Shown in pieces: positions 9,440-18,024 of a DNA stretch of 64,000 bases. Below the pieces are notes generated by a model. It saw only the letters and a list, made by a program, of their open reading frames with translations. It made no database searches and was not told the origin of the DNA. Origin of the DNA: Verrucomicrobiota bacterium (GTDB lineage Bacteria; Verrucomicrobiota; Verrucomicrobiia; Opitutales; Opitutaceae); contig JAEWBF010000020.1 of the NCBI GenBank assembly GCA_023391285.1, positions 1-64,000 on the forward strand. The letters are read 5' to 3'. Each line of letters opens with the position of its first letter. Position 1 is the stretch's first letter. The position numbers were made by a program, and so were the translations under genes.

Positions 9440-9532
9440 AAGGATTGAAGCTGGGCGTCGGTGAAATCCGCGTTTGCTCCGTAACGCAATGAAATATCCC
9501 GCCACGCGCTAAACTTGCAGCGCTCCGACGCG

Positions 9533-11173
9533 ATGCATCCATTCTTCCCCATGCCTCCGCTGCCACCAGCCGCCCGCTGGATCGTTTCCCTCTTTACCGT
9601 CGCGCTGCTCGCGTCGTGCTCCCCTCGCGAAACGCCCGTCGAAAAAGCCACGCGCGACAACACGCTCCTCCTCGGCAACGCCGCCGAGCCCGCCGATCTC
9701 GATCCGCAGCTCATGACGGCTTACACCGACGGCAATATCCACATGGCCCTCTTCGAAGGCCTCACCGCCCTCGACGAAGAGTCCCTCCAAGCCGTCCCTT
9801 CGTCCGCCGAACGTTGGGAAACCTCCGCCGACGGCCTCACGTGGACATTCCATCTTCGCCCCGATCTCCGCTGGTCCAACGGCGAACCCGTCCTCGCCTC
9901 CGACTTCGTCGCGTCCTGGCGCCGCCTCGTCTCGCCCGCTCTCGCCTCCGACAACGCCTACTTGCTGTATCCAGTAAAGCACGCCGCCGCGATCTCCTCC
10001 GGCCAGACCACCGATTTCTCCCAACTCGGCATCGCCGCGCCCGACGATCGCACCGTCGTCGTCACCCTCGAACGCCCCACCCCGTGGTTCGCCCAACTCA
10101 CCGCCGCCGTCCCCACGTTCGTTCTCAATCCGCGCACGCTCGCCGCGTTCGACGCCACCACTCGCCGCGGCACCGACTGGACCCGCCCCGGCAATCTCGT
10201 CGGCAGCGGCCCGTTCACCCTCGCCGACTGGCGCCCGCAAGCGCACGTCACCGTCCGCAAAAACCCACACCACTGGCAAGCCGCCTCCGTCACGCTCGAA
10301 TCGATCGTCTTCCTTCCCACCGACAACCCCGACGTCGATGAGCGCAACTTCCGCGCCGGCCAGGTCCACGCCACGCAAAACCTGCCCATCGCCAAGATCG
10401 CCGATTGGCGCCAACGCGCTCCCGCTCAACTCCGCATCGACCCACTCACCCAATCCAACTTCCTCCGCTTCAACACCGCCCGCCCCCCACTCAACGACGC
10501 CCGCATCCGCCGCGCGCTTTCGCTCGCGATCGACCGCGACACCTTTGCGCGCACCCTCCTTCAATCCACCCGCGCCCCCGCCTTCGCGCTCACCCCGCCG
10601 AAACTCGCCGGCTACACCCCCGCCGCTCGCGTCGCCACCGACTTCGACGCCGCGCGGAAACTCCTCGCCGATGCCGGTCATCCCGACGGTCGCGATCTTC
10701 CCGTCTTCGAACTTCAATGCCGCAACGACGAGATCCACCCGCGTTACGCCGAAGCCATTCAAGCCACCTGGCAGCGCGAACTCGGCATCCGCGTCACCCT
10801 CGCTCCCAGCGAACAGAAGACGTGGCTCGAGAACCAACAATCCGGCAATTACACGATCACCTTCGGCGCCTGGCTTGCCGACTTCCCCGACGCCTCCAAC
10901 TTCCTCGGCCTCTTCACCTCCACCAGCGGCTACAACTGGACCGGCTGGCACGACGCCGACTACGACCGCCTCCTCGCCGAAGCCACGCCGCTCGCCGACA
11001 CCGCTCGTCGCCACGCCCTCTATCAACAAGCCGAATCCCGTCTCCTCGATTCCGCCCCCATCGCCCCTCTCTACTACGGCGCGTCCACCTATCTCCTCCA
11101 CCCCGCCGTCCAAGGCTGGCCCCCCGCCTCCCTCGGCTGGCGCCGCTACCAACTCGTCCACCTCGACAACTAA
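9533..11173 (+). CDS. Peptide ABC transporter substrate-binding lipoprotein (OppA type, SBP_bac_5)
   Basis: 546 aa. A signal peptide ends in the lipobox LLASC with the lipidated Cys at about residue 29. The SBP_bac_5 fold follows: DLDPQLMTAYTDGNIH, DGLTWTFHLRPDLRWSNGEP and SLAIDRDTFA are typical of OppA/MppA. It should capture oligopeptides outside the inner membrane. No permease or ATPase genes are adjacent, so it must use a transporter encoded elsewhere or act as an orphan. Start ATG 9533 is chosen; TTG 9515 and ATG 9551 are alternatives. Confidence 0.92.
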   Translation: MHPFFPMPPLPPAARWIVSLFTVALLASCSPRETPVEKATRDNTLLLGNAAEPADLDPQLMTAYTDGNIHMALFEGLTALDEESLQAVPSSAERWETSADGLTWTFHLRPDLRWSNGEPVLASDFVASWRRLVSPALASDNAYLLYPVKHAAAISSGQTTDFSQLGIAAPDDRTVVVTLERPTPWFAQLTAAVPTFVLNPRTLAAFDATTRRGTDWTRPGNLVGSGPFTLADWRPQAHVTVRKNPHHWQAASVTLESIVFLPTDNPDVDERNFRAGQVHATQNLPIAKIADWRQRAPAQLRIDPLTQSNFLRFNTARPPLNDARIRRALSLAIDRDTFARTLLQSTRAPAFALTPPKLAGYTPAARVATDFDAARKLLADAGHPDGRDLPVFELQCRNDEIHPRYAEAIQATWQRELGIRVTLAPSEQKTWLENQQSGNYTITFGAWLADFPDASNFLGLFTSTSGYNWTGWHDADYDRLLAEATPLADTARRHALYQQAESRLLDSAPIAPLYYGASTYLLHPAVQGWPPASLGWRRYQLVHLDN

Positions 11174-11177
11174 CCCC

Positions 11178-11210
11178 AATCGAAAATCGAAAATCAAAAA
11201 TCGAAAATCT
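11178..11210 (+). repeat. Heptamer tandem repeat, ATCGAAA family
   Basis: About four to five copies of a 7-bp unit ATCGAAA with single-base variants lie just after the stop of the peptide-binding gene. The same unit occurs, in both orientations, at 34761-34796 and 34840-34873. Confidence 0.85.
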
Positions 11211-11235
11211 CCAATCGCCCCTCCAACGTCCCCTC

Positions 11236-11709
11236 ATGCGCCGCCCGCTGACCGCTTTCGTGTGTTTCGTGTCTTTCGTGGTTTCCCACGCCATCGCCGA
11301 CGTCTCCTTCGTCCGCGTCTGGCCCAACTGGGTCGAGGCCGACGCCTTTGAAACCATCTCCGAATACTTCACCGGCCGCGAACACACCGGCGGCCGCATT
11401 ATCCAACGCTCCCAACCCGACACGCGCGCCGGCTTCTACTTCCTCACTCGCGTCGCCAACACCGGCTCAGAAATCCCGAACGCCAAGTTCGCGCTGCACG
11501 TCATTCTGCCCGGCAACCCCGAGCCGAAAACATTCACCTTCCCTCTCTCGCTCCCGTCCCGGTCGACCATTGTCCAACTCGGTCTCACCGGCTCCGACTG
11601 GCCCGATCGCGAAGTTCATCCCGTCGCCTGGAAGCTCGATCTGCTCTCGGCAACCGACGAGCTCCTCGCCACCGAGCAAAGTTTCCTCTGGTCCAAACCC
11701 GCCAAGTGA
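11236..11709 (+). CDS. Small secreted hypothetical protein
   Basis: 157 aa. A signal peptide (about residues 1-21, ending HAIA) precedes a beta-rich domain of about 135 residues (VRVWPNWVEADAF, then REHTGGRIIQRS and FLTRVAN). I do not recognise the family. The core of the signal peptide (AFVCFVSFVVS) is encoded by a 9-bp repeat, TTTCGTGTN, at 11255-11286. Its stop overlaps the GTG start of the DNA glycosylase gene (GTGA), so the two genes are probably co-translated although functionally unrelated. Confidence 0.75.
   Translation: MRRPLTAFVCFVSFVVSHAIADVSFVRVWPNWVEADAFETISEYFTGREHTGGRIIQRSQPDTRAGFYFLTRVANTGSEIPNAKFALHVILPGNPEPKTFTFPLSLPSRSTIVQLGLTGSDWPDREVHPVAWKLDLLSATDELLATEQSFLWSKPAK
11255..11286 (+). 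repeat. Nonamer repeat inside a signal-peptide coding region
   Basis: Three near-identical 9-bp units TTTCGTGTG, TTTCGTGTC, TTTCGTGGT lie in frame and encode F-V-C, F-V-S, F-V-V of the signal peptide of the gene at 11236-11709. Confidence 0.7.
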
Positions 11710-12716
11710 TCCCACCCCTCGAGTGGTCTCCGTGGCAACCGCTGCCTGAAGCCGGCCCGCTCACCGCTCCCGTCCTCGCCGAAATCCTCGATGGCGGCCA
11801 ATCCTTCCGCTGGCACCGCCTCGACCCCGCTTCCGCTGTAGGGCGGGGTCTCCCGACCCCGCCGTCTTCCGCCGGCACCCCACGTCCCCAAATTTCCAAT
11901 ACCTGGCTCGGCCTCTTCGCCGACCACATCGTCCGCCTCACCCTCGACCCCACCAATACGCTCCTCTGGTCCGCCCCCGCGCCCTTTGCGTCCCGCACCG
12001 CACCCGCGCTCGCCCGCTACTTCGACGTCTCGCGCAATCCGCGCGCCCTCGCCGACATCCTCCCGCATCGCAGCGACCCTCACCTCGCCGCATGCATCGC
12101 CGCCTTCCCCGATCTTCGCATCCTCCGCCAACCCTTCGGCGAAACCCTCCTCGGCTTCCTCTGCAGCGCCACGAAACAAATCCCGCAGATCAAGCAGATG
12201 CTCGCCCTCCTCGCCCAACATCACGGCACCCCACTCCTCCCCTCTCTCGACTCTCAACCCTCAACTCTCAACTTCACCCACCGCCTGCCGACCTGGCCCC
12301 AACTCGCGCACATCCCCGAACGCGATCTCCGCGCCTGCCTCCTCGGTTTCCGCGCCCGCTACATTTCCGAAACCGCCCAATTCCTCGCCGCGCACCCCGG
12401 CTGGCTCGACGAAACCGAATCGCTCCCCTACGCCGCCGCGAAAGAACGCCTCTGCTCCCTCCCCGGCGTCGGCGAAAAAGTCGCCGACTGCGTCCTCCTC
12501 TTCGGCGCCGGCAAACTCGAAGCCTTCCCCGTCGACACGTGGATCATCAAATCCATGGCCCGCCGTTACGGCCTCGACCGCTGGAAACCCGCCCAAATCG
12601 CGCATTTCGGCCGCGTCCACTTCGGCCCGCTCGCCGGCCTCGCCCAGCAATACCTCTTCGCCTTCGAACGCCACGCCGCCCGCCAGCGCCGCATCGATCA
12701 CGTATCCGATTTATAA
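11706..12716 (+). CDS. ogg1: OGG1-type 8-oxoguanine DNA glycosylase/AP lyase
   Basis: 336 aa. The OGG_N domain carries GQSFRWHR. The HhH-GPD core has LPGVGEKVADC with catalytic Lys258 and FPVDTW with Asp277; the 19-residue spacing equals that of human OGG1 (Lys249, Asp268). It excises oxidised guanine. Two interspersed repeats are read in frame: a GTAG palindrome (residues about 45-53) and a heptamer block (about 180-190, DSQPSTLN). Both fall outside the catalytic motifs. Start GTG 11706 overlaps the previous stop. The last 19 bp overlap the convergent ABC permease gene. Confidence 0.92.
   Translation: MIPPLEWSPWQPLPEAGPLTAPVLAEILDGGQSFRWHRLDPASAVGRGLPTPPSSAGTPRPQISNTWLGLFADHIVRLTLDPTNTLLWSAPAPFASRTAPALARYFDVSRNPRALADILPHRSDPHLAACIAAFPDLRILRQPFGETLLGFLCSATKQIPQIKQMLALLAQHHGTPLLPSLDSQPSTLNFTHRLPTWPQLAHIPERDLRACLLGFRARYISETAQFLAAHPGWLDETESLPYAAAKERLCSLPGVGEKVADCVLLFGAGKLEAFPVDTWIIKSMARRYGLDRWKPAQIAHFGRVHFGPLAGLAQQYLFAFERHAARQRRIDHVSDL
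11838..11863 (+). repeat. GTAG-headed palindrome inside the glycosylase gene
   Basis: 26 bp: GTAG, then a perfect 9-bp stem GGCGGGGTC / GACCCCGCC with loop TCCC. It is in frame inside the OGG1-type gene and adds GRGLPTPP-like residues. An identical 26-bp copy lies at 53560-53585. Confidence 0.9.
12243..12274 (+). repeat. Heptamer repeat (CTCTCAA/CCCTCAA) inside the glycosylase gene
   Basis: Four to five 7-bp units of the form CTCTCAA or CCCTCAA, read in frame as SLDSQPSTLN. A 23-bp stretch (12251-12273) is identical to 34276-34298 near the sufE stop. Confidence 0.85.
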
Positions 12717-13501
12717 CGACGCCGCTCCGCTCCCCACACCGACGCCGCCCACGCTACCGCCGCCCACGCCGTGAGGCACACCGCGACCCACAGGGTGGGA
12801 TTGTTCAGCCACCAGCGCGTGAGCGGATGCAATTCCGACCCGCTGAACGCCGCCCGCTCCAACGTGAACAACAACATCACGCGATAAGCATCGAGCGGAC
12901 TCGCCATCAACGCCGCCACCCACACCGCGGGATTCTCGTGCACCCAGCTCGCGCCCCCCGTCATCATCAGCACCAGATCGACGCCAAACAGCAGCCCGCA
13001 CCAGCACGCCAGCGCCGCCAGCAAGCCCCGCACCGGATTTCCGATCCATAAACCGATCGCCAATCCCAGCCACGCGAACAACACGCACACGCCCGCCGCC
13101 GCCGCCGCGCCCAACGCCAGCACCCCCGACCCGCCCGCCAACACCATCGTCGGCAATACGAGCAACAAACCCGTCGGCGCGATCGCACCCAACAAGCCCA
13201 AACACTTTCCCGCCACCCACCACCGCGCCTCCACCGGCTGCGCCAAGATAAACGTCAACTCTTCGCTCTCCGCCTGCGCCGAACTCAATCCAAACAACAG
13301 CGCCGACAGCGACCCGACATACACCACCCCGTTCAACACCCACCACGAGGTCCCCGCCTCCGCCGCCACCGGCGGCGCCAGCAGCGCCAGCAATCCCGTC
13401 ACCAGCATCAATGCCGCATGCGCATACAGAAACAGATTCAACCGATAGCTGAGAAACTCGCGCACCAGCGTCGCCCGCACGGTCGCACTCCGCGCCCTCA
13501 T
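12698..13501 (-). CDS. nosY: NosY-like ABC transporter permease
   Basis: 267 aa with about six hydrophobic segments, the layout of the NosY/ABC-2 permease family. With NosF and NosD it should form the membrane complex needed to assemble the copper-sulfide CuZ centre of N2O reductase, probably by moving a sulfur species (known for the NosDFY complex). Its ATG overlaps the ATPase stop (ATGA). It ends the operon, and its 3' end overlaps the convergent OGG1-type gene by 19 bp. Confidence 0.85.
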   Translation of the reverse strand: MRARSATVRATLVREFLSYRLNLFLYAHAALMLVTGLLALLAPPVAAEAGTSWWVLNGVVYVGSLSALLFGLSSAQAESEELTFILAQPVEARWWVAGKCLGLLGAIAPTGLLLVLPTMVLAGGSGVLALGAAAAAGVCVLFAWLGLAIGLWIGNPVRGLLAALACWCGLLFGVDLVLMMTGGASWVHENPAVWVAALMASPLDAYRVMLLFTLERAAFSGSELHPLTRWWLNNPTLWVAVCLTAWAAVAWAASVWGAERRRYKSDT

Positions 13502-14184
13502 CCCATCTCCACTCCTTCCGACAACACAAACCCATCCCGCAACCGATCCGGCGGCAACTCGCCCGCCACCCGCCCGTTCTCCAACAACAAGCAAACATCC
13601 GCCTTCCCGTTCCACTCCCCGAGCAAATGCGTCGCCGTCAGCACCGTCGCCCCTGCCGCCGCCCGCTCGCTCAGATACGTCTGCAGCCGCGCCCGCCACT
13701 CCGGATCCAGGCTCAACCCCGGCTCGTCCAACACCAGCACCGGCGCCCGCGGCAGCGCGAAAATCGCGATCGCCAGCCGCTGCCGCAACCCGCCCGACAA
13801 CTCCGCCGTCACCGTATCGCGATGCCCGTCCAGCCCCCATCGGCCCAACTCGTTCAGCGTCTCCGCATCCTGGATACCGCGAATCCGTCCATAAAAACAC
13901 GCCACCTGCCGCGTCGTCAGCCGCGGATGAAATCGCGGCGCCTGCGGCAAAAACGACAACACCGCCGCCGCCGCGCGCCGTGCCCGCACCACGTCGTGCC
14001 CCGCCACAATCACCGCTCCGCCGTCCAGCCTGCTCAATCCCGCCACGATCCGCAGCAGCGTCGATTTCCCCGCCCCGTTCGCTCCCACCAACAGGGTCAC
14101 CGCGCCCGGCCGCGCCTCCGCCTCGAGCCCGCGCAAAACCGGCCGCTCGCGATACGATTTCGTCACCCCGCGCGCCGTGATCAT
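13498..14184 (-). CDS. nosF: NosF-like ABC transporter ATPase
   Basis: 228 aa. Walker A GANGAGKST, signature LSGGLRQRLAI and Walker B VLVLDEPGLSLD are all intact, and ATHLL marks the switch His. It lies directly between nosD and nosY with 4-bp overlaps at both ends, and is the energising subunit of the NosDFY maturation system for NosZ. Confidence 0.92.
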   Translation of the reverse strand: MITARGVTKSYRERPVLRGLEAEARPGAVTLLVGANGAGKSTLLRIVAGLSRLDGGAVIVAGHDVVRARRAAAAVLSFLPQAPRFHPRLTTRQVACFYGRIRGIQDAETLNELGRWGLDGHRDTVTAELSGGLRQRLAIAIFALPRAPVLVLDEPGLSLDPEWRARLQTYLSERAAAGATVLTATHLLGEWNGKADVCLLLENGRVAGELPPDRLRDGFVLSEGVEMG

Positions 14185-15476
14185 CGCCCGCTCCTCGCCG
14201 CCAGCGGAGCCGCATCCGACACCGACGGGATCCCCGGCACCTTCAGCCGCGCATGCACCACCCGCAGCGCCCGCTCGCCCGGACTCCCCGACAACAACCC
14301 GATCTCCGGAAAATCCCGCCGCCACCCGCCAAACAAATCCGCCTCCTTGTGCGGCACGTCCGCGATCCCGTCGCGATCCAGATCCAGCTTCACCGCATCC
14401 GGCCAGTAATTGCCCTCGCCCTCCACGCTCCACGCATTCGCCTCCGCCGCCCCGCCCGTCTCCACCGAATGGATATTCCCGACCAGTTCGTTCGCCGAAA
14501 ATCGATTCCCGTCCGAACTGCCCGACACCCGCAGCCCGATGTAATTTCCCGTCACGGTGTTCGCGCGAAACTCGTTGCCGATCGAGTTTTCCACAAACGC
14601 TCCCACCGTATTCCCCGCGAATTCGTTCTCCACGATCGTCGTCCGCTCCACCGTGTGCATCAGCAGGCCGTAAGCCCGATGACTCCGGTTCGCCCGAAAC
14701 CGGTTCTCCCGCAACGTTATCGAATTCGAATACATCAGCGCCGCCCCCGCCGCGCTTTCCGTGAACGTATTTCCTTCGAACACATTCTCGTTCGAATACA
14801 TGTAATGCAGCCCGTAGCGGACGTTCCGGATCGCGTTCCGCCGCACGACCGTCCGGTGACAGAACGAGAAATAAATCCCGTCCCGCGTCCCGCGGATATC
14901 GTTGTCCTCGATCGTGTGCCCCGCGCAGTTCCAGATGTGAATGCCGTTGCCGCGCTGGTTCTGCTCGAGTTCCACCGAACAGAGTTCCGCATTCGTCATC
15001 CGCAGATCGCTCGTCATCGGATCCTCGATCGTCTCCACCGCCGCCCGCCCGCGTATCACGTTTCCCATCACCCGGCATTCCGGCGCCTGCTTCAGATAGA
15101 TGCCGTGCAACGTATCCACGATCGTGTTACCCCGCAGCCGCGCTCGCGGCGCCGTGACATGAATGCCGGCGTCGTCCGTCGACAGATTCCGCCCCGATTT
15201 TCGGATCACGAATCCCGCCACCTCCACGTCCGGCGCCGTGATCGCCACCACGTGCCCCGCTCCCGTGCCTTCGATAATCGCGCCGGACTCCCCGATCAGC
15301 CGCAACGGCTTCGCGATCACCACCGGTCCGCGATACACCCCCGCCGGCACGCGCAGCGCCGCCCCCGGATCCGCTTTTTCAATCGCTTGCTTCAACCAAT
15401 CGCCGTCGGCCGCGGCCGCCGATCCCACCAGCGCCGATACGAAAATCACCGCCGCCGCGATGCGCCACCTCTTCAC
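14181..15476 (-). CDS. nosD: NosD periplasmic copper-site maturation protein
   Basis: 431 aa. A Sec signal peptide (about residues 1-22, ending SAAAA) precedes a parallel beta-helix typical of NosD/CASH repeats (GIYLKQAPECRVMGNVIRG, then GIYFSFCHRTVVRRNAIR), ending in a Pro-rich tail. NosD works in the periplasm with NosF and NosY to mature NosZ. I chose GTG 15476 because it overlaps the preceding stop (GTGA) and has GAAGGG upstream. Length matches the family. Confidence 0.93.
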   Translation of the reverse strand: MKRWRIAAAVIFVSALVGSAAAADGDWLKQAIEKADPGAALRVPAGVYRGPVVIAKPLRLIGESGAIIEGTGAGHVVAITAPDVEVAGFVIRKSGRNLSTDDAGIHVTAPRARLRGNTIVDTLHGIYLKQAPECRVMGNVIRGRAAVETIEDPMTSDLRMTNAELCSVELEQNQRGNGIHIWNCAGHTIEDNDIRGTRDGIYFSFCHRTVVRRNAIRNVRYGLHYMYSNENVFEGNTFTESAAGAALMYSNSITLRENRFRANRSHRAYGLLMHTVERTTIVENEFAGNTVGAFVENSIGNEFRANTVTGNYIGLRVSGSSDGNRFSANELVGNIHSVETGGAAEANAWSVEGEGNYWPDAVKLDLDRDGIADVPHKEADLFGGWRRDFPEIGLLSGSPGERALRVVHARLKVPGIPSVSDAAPLAARSGR

Positions 15477-16090
15477 GTTCGCGCCCTTCGCGAAAACCAC
15501 ATCGCCGCGATCAACAACAGCGGAAACAATCCCAGAAAGATCGCCCCGATGTCCGGATAACTCGTCTGCACGAAGTTCGCGATTTGCTGCTCCCCGATCA
15601 TCACCGGCGTGAACGGCTGGATCGTCATCGGCGCTCTCGGATCGAGCTCATGACCATACGTGTAGAGTCGGTAATAGAAACTCCCGAGCGAGAACGCCGT
15701 GAAATAAAGAAAGAGAACCAGCAGATCCACCACCCCGCGCATGATCCCGATCGCCGCCGCGCGCAGCGCCAGCAGAATGAACACCCCGAGCGCAAACGGC
15801 ACCCAACGCATCTCGATGAAGTCCGCCTGCTCGATCGCCTTCATCCCAATGTAGTGATTCAGGTTGTTGATCTCGTGCAGGTCCTGCCCGTTGTTTCCCG
15901 CGATCAACTTGTAGGTGTAGATGTGCAGCGACAGCCCTTCCTGATACTGCGGCGCCACGAGCGCGATGCGCCACAGCGGCAGGAAAAGCGACGCCACCAG
16001 CGAAAACGCCGCGAGCACCAGCAACACCCGCCCGACCATGCTCGGCGGGAGCCGCAGGAATCCGTAGATCGTGCGGGTGTAGCTTCCCAT
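15473..16090 (-). CDS. Four-TM membrane protein of the nos cluster
   Basis: 205 aa, four hydrophobic segments near residues 18-40, 97-117, 120-142 and 180-200, with a hydrophilic loop between the first two (YKLIAGNNGQDLHEINNLNHY). No named family is recognised and no haem or copper motif is obvious, though His residues occur in the loop. It lies 16 bp downstream of nosZ and overlaps nosD by GTGA, so it is part of the nos operon. A role in anchoring NosZ/NosD or in electron or copper delivery is inferred only from position. Confidence 0.75.
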   Translation of the reverse strand: MGSYTRTIYGFLRLPPSMVGRVLLVLAAFSLVASLFLPLWRIALVAPQYQEGLSLHIYTYKLIAGNNGQDLHEINNLNHYIGMKAIEQADFIEMRWVPFALGVFILLALRAAAIGIMRGVVDLLVLFLYFTAFSLGSFYYRLYTYGHELDPRAPMTIQPFTPVMIGEQQIANFVQTSYPDIGAIFLGLFPLLLIAAMWFSRRART

Positions 16091-16105
16091 CGCGGACCGC
16101 GCTCC

Positions 16106-18010
16106 CTAGTTCCGCGCGGTCTGCGCCGCCGGTTTCACCGCGAGATAACCCTGCATCTCCTGATGCAACGCCGAGCAGAAATTCGTGCAGTAAAACGCGA
16201 ACACACCAGGCTTGTCCGCCTTGAACCGCACCGTCTTCGTCTCACCGGGATCCACAATCACGTTGATGTCGTGCTCGATCAATCCCCAGCCGTGAATCAT
16301 GTCGGTCGTCTGCTCCACGTTGGTGATGTGCAACACCACTTCGTCCCCTTGATTCACTTCGACTTTGTCCGGAACGAACCGGCTGCGGATCGCAATCGCC
16401 TTCACTTCCACGGTCGTCCCATTGCGCGTCACGCCCGCCTCCTCCGCGCTCCACACCGCGTTGGGATTCGTGTTTTCCGCGCGCGGATACACCTCGATCG
16501 GCTGAATCGCATCGGCTTTCAGGATCTGCATGAAATGCGGCTCGGGATCGGTGAACGCCTCATACAACATCACCATCTTCTCGCCGGTGATGTCGATCAA
16601 CTGGCTGCTCTCCGGCTGCGACGGCCCCGTGCTGAGGTGCCGGCCTTTCGATAGTTTGTTGCCCGCGACCATGTAGCGGCCATACGGCTCGCGCGTGTCG
16701 CTGCCCGCCACCACGAGATGCCCGATGTTGAAATGCACCGGAATCTTATCGAGCACCGTCTTGTTGAGGTCCTGCTTCTCTTCGTCACTCCACGGCGGCA
16801 GCTTCCACTTCGTGATGACCGACTCGATGAACATCGACGTGTAAGCATTGCCCTTGCCGTCATACTGCGTGTGCAACGGCCCCAACCCCGCCGGCACTTC
16901 GCCTTCCAACGCCGACTCGAACCGAATCACCGGCACCCCACGAAACTCCGACTCGAAATCCTTCGCGTCGATCGCCGCCTTCAATTTCTCGAAGTTATAC
17001 ACCGAGACCGTCGGCTGCAGCTTCCCGCCCGCCGCGACCCACTTGCCACTCGGATCGACATCGATGCCGTGCGGCGACTTCGGAATCGGCAGGAAATACA
17101 GCACGCCCGGCACCTTCGCCGGATCGATCACCGGCACGCCGCCCATGTCCGTCGCCTTCCCTTCCCGCACCGCCGCCTCCGCCGCGCGCCAATTCACCAC
17201 CGCGCCCAAGTCGCGGTCCATCTGCGAGGCGCCCGCCTCGAGCGTCTCATAGGCCATCTCCGTGTTATAGGAGGTCCAGAACGCCCAGCCCGAGCTCGGC
17301 CCTTTGCCCGTCGACCCGAGATCCCAATTGAAGGGCGGCGTCAGAATCTGCCAGCCGACTTTCATCTCGCCCGTGTCCTTGTCGACCGTGAGTCCGCTCA
17401 CCATGCCGTGAAACTCGTCCGCATAACTCTCGATCGGCGCATGCCGGCCCTTCGGCAACGGCACCGAAAAACGCGTCGCCACGAGAATGTATTCGGTGTT
17501 CTCCGTCACGAACGACGATCCATGATTGCCCGACGAGTTCGGGATCGGACCCAGAATCTGCTTCGTCTTCATGTCGCGCAGATCGATCCGCGCCACGCGA
17601 TTGTTCGCGTTGTCGTTCACGAAGAGCCAGCGGCCGTCGTATTTGCTGTCCGTTTGGGAAAGTGCCGGATGATGCACGTCGCCCCACGTGAACCCGCCCA
17701 GCATGTGCTTCGATTCCTCGTCGAAGCCGTATCCGGTTCCCGGATGCGGCGCGAACACCGGGATCGTGAAGAGATGCCGCATCGACGGAATGCCCGCGAT
17801 GAACACCTGCCCCGAATGCCCGCCGGAGTAGAAGAGGTAAAACTCGTCCTTGTCTCCAGGTTTCACATACGTCTTCGCCGCCGCGTCGCTCGCCGCGCCG
17901 CCTTTCGCGCCGCCATCCCCATTGCCGCCCGGCCGGCCGCAACCGACGAAAGCCATCACCGCGATCGACGCGATACCGCCGCCGATCGCCCGCACGATTT
18001 TATTCCTCAT
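16106..18010 (-). CDS. nosZ: Sec-dependent (clade II) nitrous-oxide reductase
   Basis: 634 aa. The N-terminus is a lipoprotein-like Sec signal (lipobox FVGC, Cys24) rather than a twin-arginine signal, which marks clade II NosZ. GDVHHP (His113, His114) supplies CuZ ligands in the beta-propeller. The C-terminal cupredoxin carries the CuA ligands Cys608, Cys612, His616 and Met619 in YCTNFCSALHQEM. It reduces N2O to N2 in the periplasm. It follows the azurin gene by 14 bp, so azurin is a likely electron donor. Confidence 0.97.
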   Translation of the reverse strand: MRNKIVRAIGGGIASIAVMAFVGCGRPGGNGDGGAKGGAASDAAAKTYVKPGDKDEFYLFYSGGHSGQVFIAGIPSMRHLFTIPVFAPHPGTGYGFDEESKHMLGGFTWGDVHHPALSQTDSKYDGRWLFVNDNANNRVARIDLRDMKTKQILGPIPNSSGNHGSSFVTENTEYILVATRFSVPLPKGRHAPIESYADEFHGMVSGLTVDKDTGEMKVGWQILTPPFNWDLGSTGKGPSSGWAFWTSYNTEMAYETLEAGASQMDRDLGAVVNWRAAEAAVREGKATDMGGVPVIDPAKVPGVLYFLPIPKSPHGIDVDPSGKWVAAGGKLQPTVSVYNFEKLKAAIDAKDFESEFRGVPVIRFESALEGEVPAGLGPLHTQYDGKGNAYTSMFIESVITKWKLPPWSDEEKQDLNKTVLDKIPVHFNIGHLVVAGSDTREPYGRYMVAGNKLSKGRHLSTGPSQPESSQLIDITGEKMVMLYEAFTDPEPHFMQILKADAIQPIEVYPRAENTNPNAVWSAEEAGVTRNGTTVEVKAIAIRSRFVPDKVEVNQGDEVVLHITNVEQTTDMIHGWGLIEHDINVIVDPGETKTVRFKADKPGVFAFYCTNFCSALHQEMQGYLAVKPAAQTARN

Positions 18011-18024
18011 GACGTCCTCCGGGG

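Noticed and set aside
9509..11197. A 562-codon antisense frame opposite the peptide-binding gene
   Set aside because: Gly/Glu/Val-rich shadow without motifs; the plus-strand gene has a lipobox and family signatures.
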